A stretch of DNA of 64,000 nucleotides from Fuerstiella sp. (GCA_022447185.1 JAKVAY010000002.1:1-64000); one strand, 5' to 3'. Shown: positions 9,580 to 18,843, counted from the stretch's first letter. The notes: generated by a model not told the origin, from the sequence alone. Numbers and translations are program-made.

Positions 9580-10637
9580 TCGATTACACGCCAGTCCATC
9601 CAGTGGCGGTCGGGATCATCGCGTCGGCGACCGATATAACCAAGATGACCGCCATGTTTTGTAAGACACAGGGTCACCGCCGGTGGTAACTTCAGATGGT
9701 AGAAGGGTTCAGGTGAGACCAGAGGATCATCTTCTGAGGCCAGAATTGTTATCGGGGAAATGATTGTATCCAGGTATGGTCCGGCAGAAGCAAATTTGTA
9801 GTAGTCGTCAGCTGACTCGAATCCGGATGCTGGCGCTGTAAACAAATCGTCAAAGTCGTACAACCGCCGCGGCGGCTGCCTCGCCCGTGCCAGCGGAAGG
9901 TGATCGCGCCATTGTGGCCCGCGGGAAACCTGGCTGATCAATCGGCGGGTAAAGTATGAATTGTAGCACCGTCCGGCTCTGGAATTGTCCAGCTGTTCGA
10001 CACAATGTTTCAGTTCAATCGGCGGGCAGACAGCGACTGCCCGGAAAAGATTCGGGGAGAGATCGAGACTTCGGTCACCAAGGTATCGCAGCAATAAATT
10101 GCCGCTGAGCGAAAACCCGACAATCGAAATTGAAGAACCTGGACACAGATTTTCGATCGCGGCAACGGCGCGATGCAGATCGTTGATCCGCCCGGCGTGG
10201 TAAGGATGTTTCGCCAGGCCTTCCCCGGCACCACAGCCGCGATGATCCATCCGAAAGGATCTGACACCCCGACAATTCAGCCTGGCTGCAATCCTCATCA
10301 TGTATCCACTGCCGTGGCATCCCGACAATCCATGCAGCATCAGTACCACGTGATGGCCACAAATCCAGTCGTCCGGACGATCATCATGCAGCACAACGAA
10401 GTCGTCATCTGAAACACGAACCCTGTGCTGCTCGGTTCTGTGAAAAACTGGCGACCCCGTCAGAAACGCGCCAACAAGGGTTTGTCGGTGACCTCCGCAT
10501 AACCCGGATGCGGGAACAAACGGCATGACTCCTGACAGAACCGTCGGAGGCTGGACCGTCAACACCGGATTCTCCACAGACGTCCGGTCAATGGCAGTGA
10601 CAGATCGGTCGAACTCGCTCACGTCTTTGTCCAGCAC
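9564..10637 (-). CDS. alpha/beta hydrolase, YheT-like
   Basis: This 357-residue hydrolase belongs to the YheT (COG0429-type) group. Seen are the oxyanion region LMLHGLSGCHGS (about residues 99-110), the nucleophile elbow GFSLSGN with Ser about 176, a likely acid in ASEDDPL (Asp about 303-304) and a C-terminal histidine in KHGGHLGY (His about 328-331). The segment FRMDHRGCG is also typical of the group. The physiological ester substrate of YheT proteins is not settled. It overlaps the downstream glycosyltransferase gene. The N-terminal 45 residues look poorly conserved and the true start may be internal. Confidence 0.85.
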   Translation of the reverse strand: MLDKDVSEFDRSVTAIDRTSVENPVLTVQPPTVLSGVMPFVPASGLCGGHRQTLVGAFLTGSPVFHRTEQHRVRVSDDDFVVLHDDRPDDWICGHHVVLMLHGLSGCHGSGYMMRIAARLNCRGVRSFRMDHRGCGAGEGLAKHPYHAGRINDLHRAVAAIENLCPGSSISIVGFSLSGNLLLRYLGDRSLDLSPNLFRAVAVCPPIELKHCVEQLDNSRAGRCYNSYFTRRLISQVSRGPQWRDHLPLARARQPPRRLYDFDDLFTAPASGFESADDYYKFASAGPYLDTIISPITILASEDDPLVSPEPFYHLKLPPAVTLCLTKHGGHLGYIGRRRDDPDRHWMDWRVIEWLLK

Positions 10638-10671
10638 TCGCTGTCCGATCGCCCGAGAATTGACTGTCGAG

Positions 10672-10698
10672 TCACTGACCGCGCGAAGCGGTCAGTGA
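10672..10698 (-). terminator. hairpin after the TPR gene
   Basis: A perfect 11-bp inverted repeat (arms 10672-10682 and 10688-10698, 5-base loop) lies three bases beyond the stop codon of the minus-strand TPR gene. It is GC-rich but lacks a long T-run on either side, so it may be a weak terminator or an mRNA-stabilising 3' hairpin. Confidence 0.45.
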
Positions 10699-10700
10699 TT

Positions 10701-12164
10701 TCAGTTGTCCGTCCCATCTTCATCTTCATCTTCATCTTCAAATGTCAAATCTCTATTACCGCCCTGCAGCTTCTCAAGTCGTGTCTGAACGTCGCGATAT
10801 CCGTAATCAACGCTCAGGATCTCTGTGTAGTGTTTGTCGGCGTCATCGTGACGATCAGCCTTTTCAGCAATACGACCCTGCCAGTAATGCGCTAACTTGA
10901 ACGGATCCGGTTTGTCGGCCGCAACGAGTGATTCCAATGCTTTATCGAATTGTCGAATTCCGAGAGCAACCTGTCCGCTCCGAACAAAACACTCTCCGAG
11001 CCATACCAGTGAGTCTTCCTTAAGGCGAATGTCGACACTCGCCTGCTGATACAACGGAATCGCCTTAACAAATTGTTTTGTCCTGCGGAACAACTGCGCC
11101 AGGTCAAATTTCATTTTCATGTCCTGGGGATGTCGTTCGATGCGAGGTTCAAGAATCTCTATTTCACGATCGATCAAACTGGCCTTAAGGTCCGCTGCTT
11201 TTTCTTTCAAACGGACTTTATCAGGATGTTTATGCGAGAGGCTTCTGGCATCCGCCAGCTTGTCTTGCAGGATTTCCAGCTCCACGTCCTCCCTGAATTC
11301 CAGTACCTCGGTGTTGTTGGGCGCCTTTTCAAGCACCTGTTCGTAGAGTTCCAGAGATTGTGTCAGTTGCCGCTGTTCACGATAGTATTCCGCCAGCCTC
11401 AGGTAGTTGTTCAGGCTTGAGGGGTCTTTTCGAATCGCCTGTCGCAGATCTGTTTCTTCGGACTCGCCCGGAGCGTCGGCGTTTGCCTGCTGACCCTTGC
11501 GCGCCTTGCGGTCCTCGTCATAGGCGTTGACAGGCGTTTCCGCTTGCGCGGCAACATCGCGGGTATTCTCTGCATCTTCGTAGCCACCACGATACATGAC
11601 AGACTGAGCATCACACTGAGTCATCATTGATCGCGCTGGCCCGTTAGTCGGATCAGCGTCGCAGATCCTTTTAAAACACTCGCGAGCCTCCAAAAATTTA
11701 TTTCCTTCCATGAGCACTTTGCCCAATGCGTCGTTATAGGCAATATTAGCGCGATCAATTTTGACAGCCTTTTTCCAGGCGTATTCAGCTACTTCCTGGA
11801 ATTCGCGCTGAACGGCTGCTTCACCAATGTCGGCAAACAACTGAGCGTCCCATGGATTCAGGAACAAGCCGTCTTCAGCAGCCTGATCAACGGCCCTCCA
11901 GTCCTTTTTCATTCGGCTTTTCTTGACCCTTCCACGAATGCCCACGAGCCTGACCGCTGACATCCGTGCACCACTGCCATTTCCACCGTACATTCTTTCC
12001 AGGCTGCCGTGACGTGTCTGGCGATACAGCACATTATCCGGCTTCATGCTGACTGCTCTGCCAAAGGACTCCACCGCAAAATCAAAGTTTTGTTTTTGCA
12101 GTGCCTCGGTGCCCTTCCTGTACCACTCCTGTGCAGCTTTTTGCATGGGATTCGGTTCACTCAT
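10701..12164 (-). CDS. tetratricopeptide-repeat protein with acidic tail
   Basis: This protein of about 487 residues is built of TPR-like helical repeats at both ends (for example YRKGTEALQKQNFDFAVESF near the N-terminus and LRLAEYYREQRQLTQSLELY past the middle), separated by a charged linker rich in Ala, Glu and Gln around residues 205-240. It ends in a strongly acidic tail, FEDEDEDEDGTDN. No signal peptide is visible, so it is probably cytoplasmic, and TPR proteins act as protein-interaction scaffolds. An in-frame ATG lies four codons upstream, but GGAG six bases before the chosen ATG favours this start. Partners are unknown. Confidence 0.8.
   Translation of the reverse strand: MSEPNPMQKAAQEWYRKGTEALQKQNFDFAVESFGRAVSMKPDNVLYRQTRHGSLERMYGGNGSGARMSAVRLVGIRGRVKKSRMKKDWRAVDQAAEDGLFLNPWDAQLFADIGEAAVQREFQEVAEYAWKKAVKIDRANIAYNDALGKVLMEGNKFLEARECFKRICDADPTNGPARSMMTQCDAQSVMYRGGYEDAENTRDVAAQAETPVNAYDEDRKARKGQQANADAPGESEETDLRQAIRKDPSSLNNYLRLAEYYREQRQLTQSLELYEQVLEKAPNNTEVLEFREDVELEILQDKLADARSLSHKHPDKVRLKEKAADLKASLIDREIEILEPRIERHPQDMKMKFDLAQLFRRTKQFVKAIPLYQQASVDIRLKEDSLVWLGECFVRSGQVALGIRQFDKALESLVAADKPDPFKLAHYWQGRIAEKADRHDDADKHYTEILSVDYGYRDVQTRLEKLQGGNRDLTFEDEDEDEDGTDN
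10715..10740. repeat. hexanucleotide tandem repeat in coding sequence
   Basis: Four copies of CATCTT plus two further bases encode the alternating Asp/Glu tail of the TPR protein on the minus strand. Such a tract can change copy number by slippage in units of two codons without breaking the frame. Confidence 0.8.
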
Positions 12165-12176
12165 CATTGTCTCCAT

Positions 12177-12582
12177 GCATCAAAAGTGAAAAGATGATGA
12201 CATCCACCGTCAAGGCGGTCTTCACACCCGAACGTGAATGTTTATATTGAGTATCAACACCAAGAATAATAGTGATCAAAGAAGTCGATGATAGCGCGTT
12301 GTTGGCAGGAATAAATTCCGGTTCCCGTTCCGTCCTCAACGTCAATGTTGCAATCGTTTGCGCCGGGTCTGGAATTGTACGGTTGAAGGGCCAGTCCCCG
12401 CAAATTTGAACTGAGCACATAGAAAATCCGTTATTACCAGGCATCGATCAGCGTTAAATCAGCTGAGAGAGTAAAGACGCATCGGTGGATTACGGCGGAT
12501 ATTGCCTGAACAGGTCATATCCAGGATGATAACGAAACTGCGTGGAAATCGTTCATTGTCCGCGTTCAAGAGGTAAGCAAGG
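12177..12582. other. divergent intergenic region
   Basis: About 400 bases separate the start of the minus-strand TPR gene from the plus-strand kinase-like gene, so promoters for both directions are expected here. I could not place a promoter with confidence. A short minus-strand frame (12157-12444) overlaps the TPR start and looks fortuitous. No RNA gene or repeat is seen. Confidence 0.4.
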
Positions 12583-14847
12583 ATGCTTTCGCCGTCGGAC
12601 AACCTCACGAATTCTGTGATCGAGTTGCAGATATGCACCGCTCAGCAGCTTCTTTCGTGCGAGCCAGAGGTTCGGCAACTGGCAGGGGATCTGCCGGGCT
12701 TCGATTCATGCTGGCTGGACGTCCTGATCGCCCATCGCTTGCTGACACCATGGCAGGCCGGGCTGATGCAGTCCGACAATCCACATTTTATGCGGCAGGG
12801 AGCGTATCGACTCAGAGAGCCAATCGGACAAAGAACATGGCAGGCTGAGACCTTAGATCGAAGCCGGCTGGTTGTGCTTAGCCGCCTGGCAGACGACGAT
12901 CGACCGGCAGCAGAACACGTGTTAGCTCGGGCCCGGTCCGAGGTGGAGGCCGCGAACGATGCGCGTCCGCTCATTCCGGAATCCGTCTGTTTACCACGAG
13001 AGTATTTTAGGGACGAACGGACTGATTGCGGCTGGGTCGTCAGTCCATTCGTGCCCGGCTGGCAACTGGATGAATTACTCATTCGTGGTGGCCGATTACC
13101 GTGGCAGGTCGTCGTGGAGATCGGTCGGGCGTTGCTGAACGGGCTTCAAAAGATGCAGCTGCAGGGACTGAATCATGGTGACATTTCACTCCGCAACGTT
13201 CGGCTTCAGCCGGACGGTCAACCGATTTTGGTGGACCCGTTCACGGCAAGGTGGTTAAAACCGTCGATTGGTTTTCGAGCTGATCTTCGACTGCGTGACA
13301 TTCGACATTACGCTCCCGATCTGATTGGAAGTGGCCGACAGGCCGATGCGGTGAGCGATTTGTATTCCCTGGGCACGGTACTCTGGCAGTTGTTGACAGG
13401 GCGACCAACTTTCATCTCTGCGGACCCTGTCGTATTTCTGATGCAGTGCCGTGAGCACGACGTCGAAGATGTTCGGCACTGGGTCCCGGACTGTCCAGAT
13501 GAACTTGCATATCAACTCCAGTTGTTCACACGTCGTCGGCCCGAGCTGCGTCCTCAAACGATCGCAGCAGCACTTGACCAGTGGAAGGTGCTGCCGGACA
13601 CAGGAGTTTCGGCGACGCGTCGCCTGCTCCGGCGAATGCCTGACCGCAGTCGCATGCTGCTGGCACCGAAACCAACCCTCAATCGACGTCAGGTTCTCAA
13701 ACGCGGGTGGGCGATAGCAGCGTTGACCAGCTGTGTGATGGTGGGTCTGAGCAGCAGTTTGATCCCGCTGCCCCTCAATCTCCGTCGGATCCCCATTGCT
13801 GACGGGCCAGACAGAGTGTTGTCTCGAAGCACGGCAGATGATCAGCACGTTCAGAATCTGACATCGGAGCCGATGGTACTTCCTGAGCCGACAGCCGGTG
13901 GAGTGATCGAGCTGACCGGTGGCCAGAGATATACCGCTCGTACACTGCAGCAGCCTGGTACCATTCACATCCACAGTTCGGGCGACAGACTTGCGATTGT
14001 GGTGGTGCCTCAACAGGCTTCATGGAAGATTTCAGCTGATCAACTGCAGTTGACAGGCCTGCAGATTCGGTTTGAACACGATCCGATCGATGACGTTCAA
14101 CCGCTTCTGGATGTCCATTGTCAGGTACTGGAACTGGACCGGACCATCGTGGGCAGTGACATCAAGGATCAATCCACCGGCCTTCGCTGGACTCCCCTGT
14201 CTGACAGTTCAAGTATCGTGCGGCTGATGAATACCGTTTTTATTTCGGGTCGCTATGCAATCCGGACAGCAGGTGTGCCTGGAAATTTTGCTGTTCGCAA
14301 TGTCCTGTTCCACACCGCTGAAACGGCGTGGCGCTGTGATTCCAGCGGTCACCAGCGAGTACCGCTGAATATGACAAAGGTTACTCAACTGGGTGGTAAC
14401 AGCTTTGCAGATATCAAATGCGACGGAGACACAACACCTTTACAGATTGATATCACCTGCGGAGAGTCCGTACTGACGCCGGCTCAGTCACTGGTCAGGC
14501 TGGCATCAACAGCCGCGCAGTGGTCTCCACAGGATGTTACAGTCACATTTCGGATGCCCAGTCGTGCCAACCCGACGATCGTGTTGCCAACAACCAATTC
14601 GGTCGTGTGGTTCGATCGTTCATTGAAACAAACTGTCGCCCTTTCTGATTCACAGGTACTGCGTGAGTCACTTTTGATGGCGCAACCAAAATTCGATTCA
14701 TCCCCCTCGAGGGCCCTGTCGTTCAGTACTGCGAAACTAATTGACTATGATGGCCCCAAACGTGGACAGCAACTGCCGGGAGTTGACGTGACATTGTTGC
14801 CCGAGTTGCCATCCGGCTCAGAAACCACAGAAGGCGATGAAAAATAA
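12583..14847 (+). CDS. membrane-anchored protein-kinase-like protein, probable pseudokinase
   Basis: This 754-residue protein opens like planctomycete Ser/Thr kinases, with a short helical region containing LLTPWQAGLM (about residues 53-62) before the kinase-like domain (about 75-335). The glycine loop (LREPIGQRTW) and the VAIK lysine (VVLSRL) are missing. The catalytic loop reads HGDISLRN (about 198-205) instead of HRDxxxxN, and DFG is replaced by DPF (218-220). One transmembrane helix follows (about 376-398). The last 350 residues should lie outside the cytoplasm; they look beta-rich and resemble a right-handed beta-helix. Asp and Asn of the catalytic loop remain, so weak activity cannot be excluded. 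It overlaps the next gene by 11 bases. Confidence 0.75.
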   Translation: MLSPSDNLTNSVIELQICTAQQLLSCEPEVRQLAGDLPGFDSCWLDVLIAHRLLTPWQAGLMQSDNPHFMRQGAYRLREPIGQRTWQAETLDRSRLVVLSRLADDDRPAAEHVLARARSEVEAANDARPLIPESVCLPREYFRDERTDCGWVVSPFVPGWQLDELLIRGGRLPWQVVVEIGRALLNGLQKMQLQGLNHGDISLRNVRLQPDGQPILVDPFTARWLKPSIGFRADLRLRDIRHYAPDLIGSGRQADAVSDLYSLGTVLWQLLTGRPTFISADPVVFLMQCREHDVEDVRHWVPDCPDELAYQLQLFTRRRPELRPQTIAAALDQWKVLPDTGVSATRRLLRRMPDRSRMLLAPKPTLNRRQVLKRGWAIAALTSCVMVGLSSSLIPLPLNLRRIPIADGPDRVLSRSTADDQHVQNLTSEPMVLPEPTAGGVIELTGGQRYTARTLQQPGTIHIHSSGDRLAIVVVPQQASWKISADQLQLTGLQIRFEHDPIDDVQPLLDVHCQVLELDRTIVGSDIKDQSTGLRWTPLSDSSSIVRLMNTVFISGRYAIRTAGVPGNFAVRNVLFHTAETAWRCDSSGHQRVPLNMTKVTQLGGNSFADIKCDGDTTPLQIDITCGESVLTPAQSLVRLASTAAQWSPQDVTVTFRMPSRANPTIVLPTTNSVVWFDRSLKQTVALSDSQVLRESLLMAQPKFDSSPSRALSFSTAKLIDYDGPKRGQQLPGVDVTLLPELPSGSETTEGDEK

Positions 14848-15607
14848 CGTGTATCGTCAATTGGATGTCGATTGCATAATTGAAACGCTTAAACAGCTGG
14901 GCAACCGAATTCAGGAGCGCTTTCCTGGTTCCGGCCTGGAAGGTGTTGCTCACGATCTGCATACAGCTGCCGGAGAGACCCGAAATCGCGTGATCTGGAT
15001 TTCACGTCCGCACTATCCCACTCGCATCGCAGTCGTTCTGTTCCTGATCATTCTGGGAACGATAATCGCCTACACCGCCACGACTGTTTTAGGTGATCTG
15101 CAGGGTGAAAAGCTGACACCATCTGTGTTGGCGGGACTGATTGAATCGGTCACTAACGAATTTCTACTGGCGGGTGCTACAATTTTCTTTCTTGTCGGGA
15201 TTGAATCAAGAATCAAGCGGACACGCGCCCAGCGTGTGCTGCATGAGTTACGGGTCATCGTACACGTTATCGATATGCACCAGCTGACAAAGGACCCTTC
15301 ACGCGTGATCGGCGCTTCCGGCCAAACCACTAAGTCATCACCGAAGCGTGAAATGACAGCATTTCAGCTAACGAGGTATCTTGACTATTGCTCCGAGATG
15401 CTGTCGATCGTCGGCAAGCTGGCAGCATTGTATGCTCAGAGTCTTCCCGACAGCGTGGTTGTCGGGGCAGTGAACGATATTGAAACACTCACGACGGGAC
15501 TTAGCCGCAAGATCTGGCAAAAAGTCGTACAGCTTGACAACTGGATGGATGATCAAAACGATATCGTGGATGCTCTGAAAAGTTCTGCCGGGAAGAAAAA
15601 TGTGTAG
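14837..15607 (+). CDS. hypothetical membrane protein, partner of the kinase-like protein
   Basis: The 256-residue protein has two predicted membrane helices, about residues 64-85 and 105-122, flanked by an N-terminal helical segment of about 60 residues and a cytoplasmic, basic helical C-terminal half. No known motif is recognised. Its ATG overlaps the end of the kinase-like gene by 11 bases, so the two are very likely translationally coupled and may act together. The function is unknown. Confidence 0.7.
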   Translation: MKNNVYRQLDVDCIIETLKQLGNRIQERFPGSGLEGVAHDLHTAAGETRNRVIWISRPHYPTRIAVVLFLIILGTIIAYTATTVLGDLQGEKLTPSVLAGLIESVTNEFLLAGATIFFLVGIESRIKRTRAQRVLHELRVIVHVIDMHQLTKDPSRVIGASGQTTKSSPKREMTAFQLTRYLDYCSEMLSIVGKLAALYAQSLPDSVVVGAVNDIETLTTGLSRKIWQKVVQLDNWMDDQNDIVDALKSSAGKKNV

Positions 15608-15655
15608 AGTTCATGCACTGATTGCTGTACCGGATGAACCTGTTTTGTGTCTTTT

Positions 15656-16231
15656 ATGCTGCGTCTTCAATCTACATCTTCCGAGCGCTGGCTGGCTCAG
15701 GTGGACAGCCACCTGAACGAGATACTCATCGACCATGCTCATTGTGAGCAAAAGGCGGCGGCGGCGGCGCTGGATCTGATGTTTAACTATGTGGAGAATC
15801 AGGAACTCTGTCGCGAGATGACAGAAATTATCAATGAGGAGTTGGAGCACTTTCATCTTGTACTGACAATTCTCAACACGCGCACGATCAAATTCCGGAA
15901 GCTCAAGCCCGGACCCTACGGTCGCCGGCTCAAAGATCTCGTTCGACGACAGGAGCCTCAGAAAGCTATCGACCGATTGCTGATTGCCGGATTGATCGAA
16001 GCACGCAGCTGCGAACGATTTATGCTGTTGCGAGATCATATAGATGACCACGAACTAAGTAGTTTCTACGGCGACCTGTGTGAATCCGAGGCACGGCACC
16101 ACGCGACTTATGTGCGACTTGCTCAATCATATGGCTGTACAGAAGAGATCCGCAGCCGGCTCGATGAACTCGCTGGCCAGGAGGCCATCATTATTGCGGA
16201 TGGCAGTGACCTGCCACGGATGCACAGTTAG
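15656..16231 (+). CDS. miaE: tRNA-(ms2io6A)-hydroxylase MiaE
   Basis: MiaE is a non-haem di-iron monooxygenase that hydroxylates the isopentenyl group of ms2i6A37 in tRNA. The protein (about 191 residues from this ATG) has the four-helix-bundle ligand pattern DHAHCE (Glu about 31), EELEHF (about 61-66), IEARSCERF (Glu about 115) and ESEARHH (Glu about 145, His about 148), plus the family segment KPGPYGRRL. An in-frame GTG lies three codons upstream; neither start has a clear Shine-Dalgarno. It follows the membrane-protein gene by about 50 bases. The substrate requires MiaA and MiaB, which are not in this window. Confidence 0.92.
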   Translation: MLRLQSTSSERWLAQVDSHLNEILIDHAHCEQKAAAAALDLMFNYVENQELCREMTEIINEELEHFHLVLTILNTRTIKFRKLKPGPYGRRLKDLVRRQEPQKAIDRLLIAGLIEARSCERFMLLRDHIDDHELSSFYGDLCESEARHHATYVRLAQSYGCTEEIRSRLDELAGQEAIIIADGSDLPRMHS

Positions 16232-16276
16232 CAGTGCCCCACGGAATATCTGATGGGATTAACTCGACGCTAAACC

Positions 16277-17527
16277 CTATTTGCCGAATGACCAGCGCGT
16301 GAGTGTCTTGTGGTCCTTCACGAGAATTCCATTCGGAAGCAGGACCGGTGGAGCCCATGTTCGGCCATCGGCAACACGCCACGACGCCACGATTTCCTGT
16401 TTCTTGCCGCCTGCGATAAGAATCTGCAGCTCACCACTGTCCGTCAGAGCCGCAACATGACCCGGCAGCGACAGAAAGGTCGCGTTCTCACCAGACCTTC
16501 CGGGCCCCTGCCAAAGGACCTCACCGGTCGCCACATTCACACAGAACAGTCTTCCCTTTCCATAGTGAGAAAACCCATACAACAAATTTCCATTGATCAC
16601 TGCTGTGCTCATATCCAGCGCAACTTTGTGCTGCGACCATCTGTTCTGGACAGTCCACTCACCATTTTTCTGCTGAGGTTCCAGACTGTGCAGTCCACGG
16701 TTTTCTGCTCCGAGCAGGATACGTCCGTGATAAGCAACGGGCGTGGGCATATTCTGATTACTTCCTTCATGCGGAAATTCGTACTCCCAAAGCAGGCGAC
16801 CAGTGCTGCACTCGACCCCCATAAGGGCTCGGTGATTCCATTCGACAATCTGACGAACCCCGTCGAAGTCCACCAGCAAGGGAGAAGAATAGGACGCACC
16901 GTCGCTGCCCTGCGTCCAGGCCTCTTCACCAGTCTCCTGACTGAGAGCAACCAACGCTCCTTTTTCATCGGTCCCAAAATGAACGAAGACATGATCCTGA
17001 TCAACGATAGGTGACGTGGCTGCACCCCAATACGGGCGGCTCTTTCCAAATCGTGCATCATAGTCACGGCGCCACAACAGGTCGCCGTTCACACCGTCCC
17101 AGGCAGAGAGTTGCCCGATAATGCTCATTGTGAACAGGCGACCATTCGCATAGACCGGCGACGATTTCGGTCCCTTCCCGTGCTTTTCGGCGCCACCACC
17201 GATCTCAAACGGAACCTTGTAACTGTTTTGCCAGACCACATTACCGCTGTTGAGATCAAGGCACCAAACGACTTCATCTTGTCCCTGCCGACCGTGCTGA
17301 AACACATGGTCGCCGGCGACCAGCGGTGATCCGTACCCGGTACCTACCTCAGCACGCCACTTTGCCTTCAGTCCGTCCGGCCATTGTTCAGGAGGCTGAA
17401 AGTAACTCACCCATCCATCACGATTTGGTCCCAGCATTCCTGTCCAGAACACATCAGCCGCCGGAAGCGGCGAGCGACCGGAAACAGAGCAAACGACAAA
17501 CAGCGCAAGAGCAGCAATACGAAGCAT
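16277..17527 (-). CDS. exported PQQ-like (BamB-type) beta-propeller protein
   Basis: This 416-residue protein begins with a Sec signal peptide (hydrophobic core IAALALFVVCSVSG, probable cleavage near PLPAA). It then shows repeated beta-propeller blades of the PQQ-binding/quinoprotein type (ENRGLHSLEP, GRLLWEYEF, ATGEVLWQGPG). The opening WTGMLGPNRDGW is typical of planctomycete secreted propellers. It has no recognisable catalytic residues and could be a scaffold or a PQQ enzyme. A good ribosome-binding site (AGGAA) lies eight bases upstream of the ATG. A second protein of the same class lies at 19067-20311. Confidence 0.85.
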   Translation of the reverse strand: MLRIAALALFVVCSVSGRSPLPAADVFWTGMLGPNRDGWVSYFQPPEQWPDGLKAKWRAEVGTGYGSPLVAGDHVFQHGRQGQDEVVWCLDLNSGNVVWQNSYKVPFEIGGGAEKHGKGPKSSPVYANGRLFTMSIIGQLSAWDGVNGDLLWRRDYDARFGKSRPYWGAATSPIVDQDHVFVHFGTDEKGALVALSQETGEEAWTQGSDGASYSSPLLVDFDGVRQIVEWNHRALMGVECSTGRLLWEYEFPHEGSNQNMPTPVAYHGRILLGAENRGLHSLEPQQKNGEWTVQNRWSQHKVALDMSTAVINGNLLYGFSHYGKGRLFCVNVATGEVLWQGPGRSGENATFLSLPGHVAALTDSGELQILIAGGKKQEIVASWRVADGRTWAPPVLLPNGILVKDHKTLTRWSFGK

Positions 17528-17932
17528 CGATTTCGTTCCTTTCGTGTTCCCGGGACAGGGTCATCATCATCTCACGAGAACCGGTCCAGCGACAGTATGG
17601 CCATTCAAAATTTTCGTATCACTTTAGCCTTCGTGTTCGCCACCGGTCCGAACAAATTCATCCATTCGACAGCGCTGTCAGTGATAAACCAAGCCGGTTA
17701 AACTACCTGGGGATCGTATTTCACGGGTCACTCTCGGCCTCTGTCAATCTGCGTACATTGACATAGAATGGACATCTGAAGCTTTACAGTCGACAGTGTT
17801 CAGGTTCGTATTGTGTTGAAATCCCCTCATTCAGAATGTCGGCTGCCCTCTTCTGTCGCGAGCCGCGGATCGGATCTCGGTTGATTTCCGGATTTCAATC
17901 GTGCACCACAATGATTCTTAAAGCAGAATCTC
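17528..17932. other. divergent intergenic region
   Basis: About 400 bases lie between two divergently transcribed genes, so both promoters should be here. Several small open frames exist but none looks like protein. I recognise no operator, RNA or repeat. Confidence 0.4.
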
Positions 17933-18283
17933 ATGCCGTTTATCGATATCAAATCCATGCCCACCCACGAGGTTTGCCCTGGTTGCCGCCTGCGGACGCC
18001 ATATGGCAAGAACCTGATGTTGTCTTATCTGGAAATGGATGAAGGCGCGGTGATTCCACTGCACAATCATCCGCACGAACAGGGCGGTATGTTGCTGGAA
18101 GGCAAAATGGAACTCACAATTGGCGATGAAGTCCGAGTCGTGGAGCCGGGCGCGATGTTTATCGTACCACCCAACGTGCCTCACAAGGCGGTCGCAGTCG
18201 ACGGTCCCGTACTGGCTCTGGATGTGTTCAGTCCCGTTCGCGAAGACTATGCCGAATTGATGAATCGGTACATTCCGACGTAA
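17933..18283 (+). CDS. small cupin-domain protein
   Basis: This 116-residue single-domain cupin has the metal-binding motif HNHPHEQGG (His about 44, 46 and 48, Glu/Gln 49-50) and a second-motif histidine in PPNVPHKA (His about 84). The fold and ligands predict a mononuclear metal site. Small stand-alone cupins of this kind include sugar-binding, dioxygenase and regulatory proteins, and the substrate cannot be told from sequence. It has no signal peptide. It converges on the broken gene that follows with a gap of only 10 bases. Confidence 0.88.
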   Translation: MPFIDIKSMPTHEVCPGCRLRTPYGKNLMLSYLEMDEGAVIPLHNHPHEQGGMLLEGKMELTIGDEVRVVEPGAMFIVPPNVPHKAVAVDGPVLALDVFSPVREDYAELMNRYIPT

Positions 18284-18293
18284 CGCTGGAACG

Positions 18294-18843
18294 TTATCCA
18301 CTGGCTTCAGGTTTTTTGCGGGCCTGCAATACTGTTGGCACCAGGCATTCCACGTCGTCCTCAGCCATGAATGGCGAAAGTATGTACGACTTGAGTGCCA
18401 CGATCGGTTCACTGTAATCTGTGTGGCAGTAGCAGTCAGTCATGGAAATTCGCACGCCTTTGCCAGCCATTGCCTGTTCGTACAGGTAGTGAAAAATACA
18501 GCGATTGTAGTCGTTGTGGACCAGCAATTCGTTCTGTCTCAGCTGCAGCATAATCTTGCTGCCCAGTCGTCCCGAGCAGCGGAACTTCCGACTTCATTTC
18601 GTCAACAAAGCCCGAAGCTCGCATGGTCGAGAATTCGAAATAGGCGTCATGAAAACGGTCCGACCTGGGAGACGGAAACACTTCTCGAATTTTTTCAGCT
18701 GCTGCCGATAAGCTGGCTTCGACATCGAGACGTTTCTGTGAAAGTGGACCTTTCCAATGCCCGGAGAAGAACAAAACACTCGCAATCTGATTTCGAGTCA
18801 GTATCAGACACGAGGAAATAATCAGCAGCGTTCGTTTCTGCAC
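18294..18843 (-). pseudogene. frameshifted gene for a hypothetical protein with N-terminal hydrophobic segment
   Basis: Two minus-strand frames together look like one protein of about 180 residues. The upstream frame (from a GTG at 18843) begins with a hydrophobic segment (RTLLIISSCLIL) and reads sensibly through SAAAEKIREVFP and FSTMRASGFVDEM. The downstream frame reads sensibly through KFRCSGRLGSKIML, NDYNRCIFHYLYEQAM and ISMTDCYCHTDYSEP to a stop at 18294. The switch lies between about 18555 and 18593; one extra base (or two missing) in the present sequence would explain it. The family is unknown to me. It could be a true pseudogene, a sequencing error or, less likely, programmed frameshifting. 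Confidence 0.55.

Noticed and set aside
13255-14013. 252-codon minus-strand frame within the kinase-like gene
   Set aside because: Antisense shadow; the plus-strand frame shows kinase and membrane features across the same bases.
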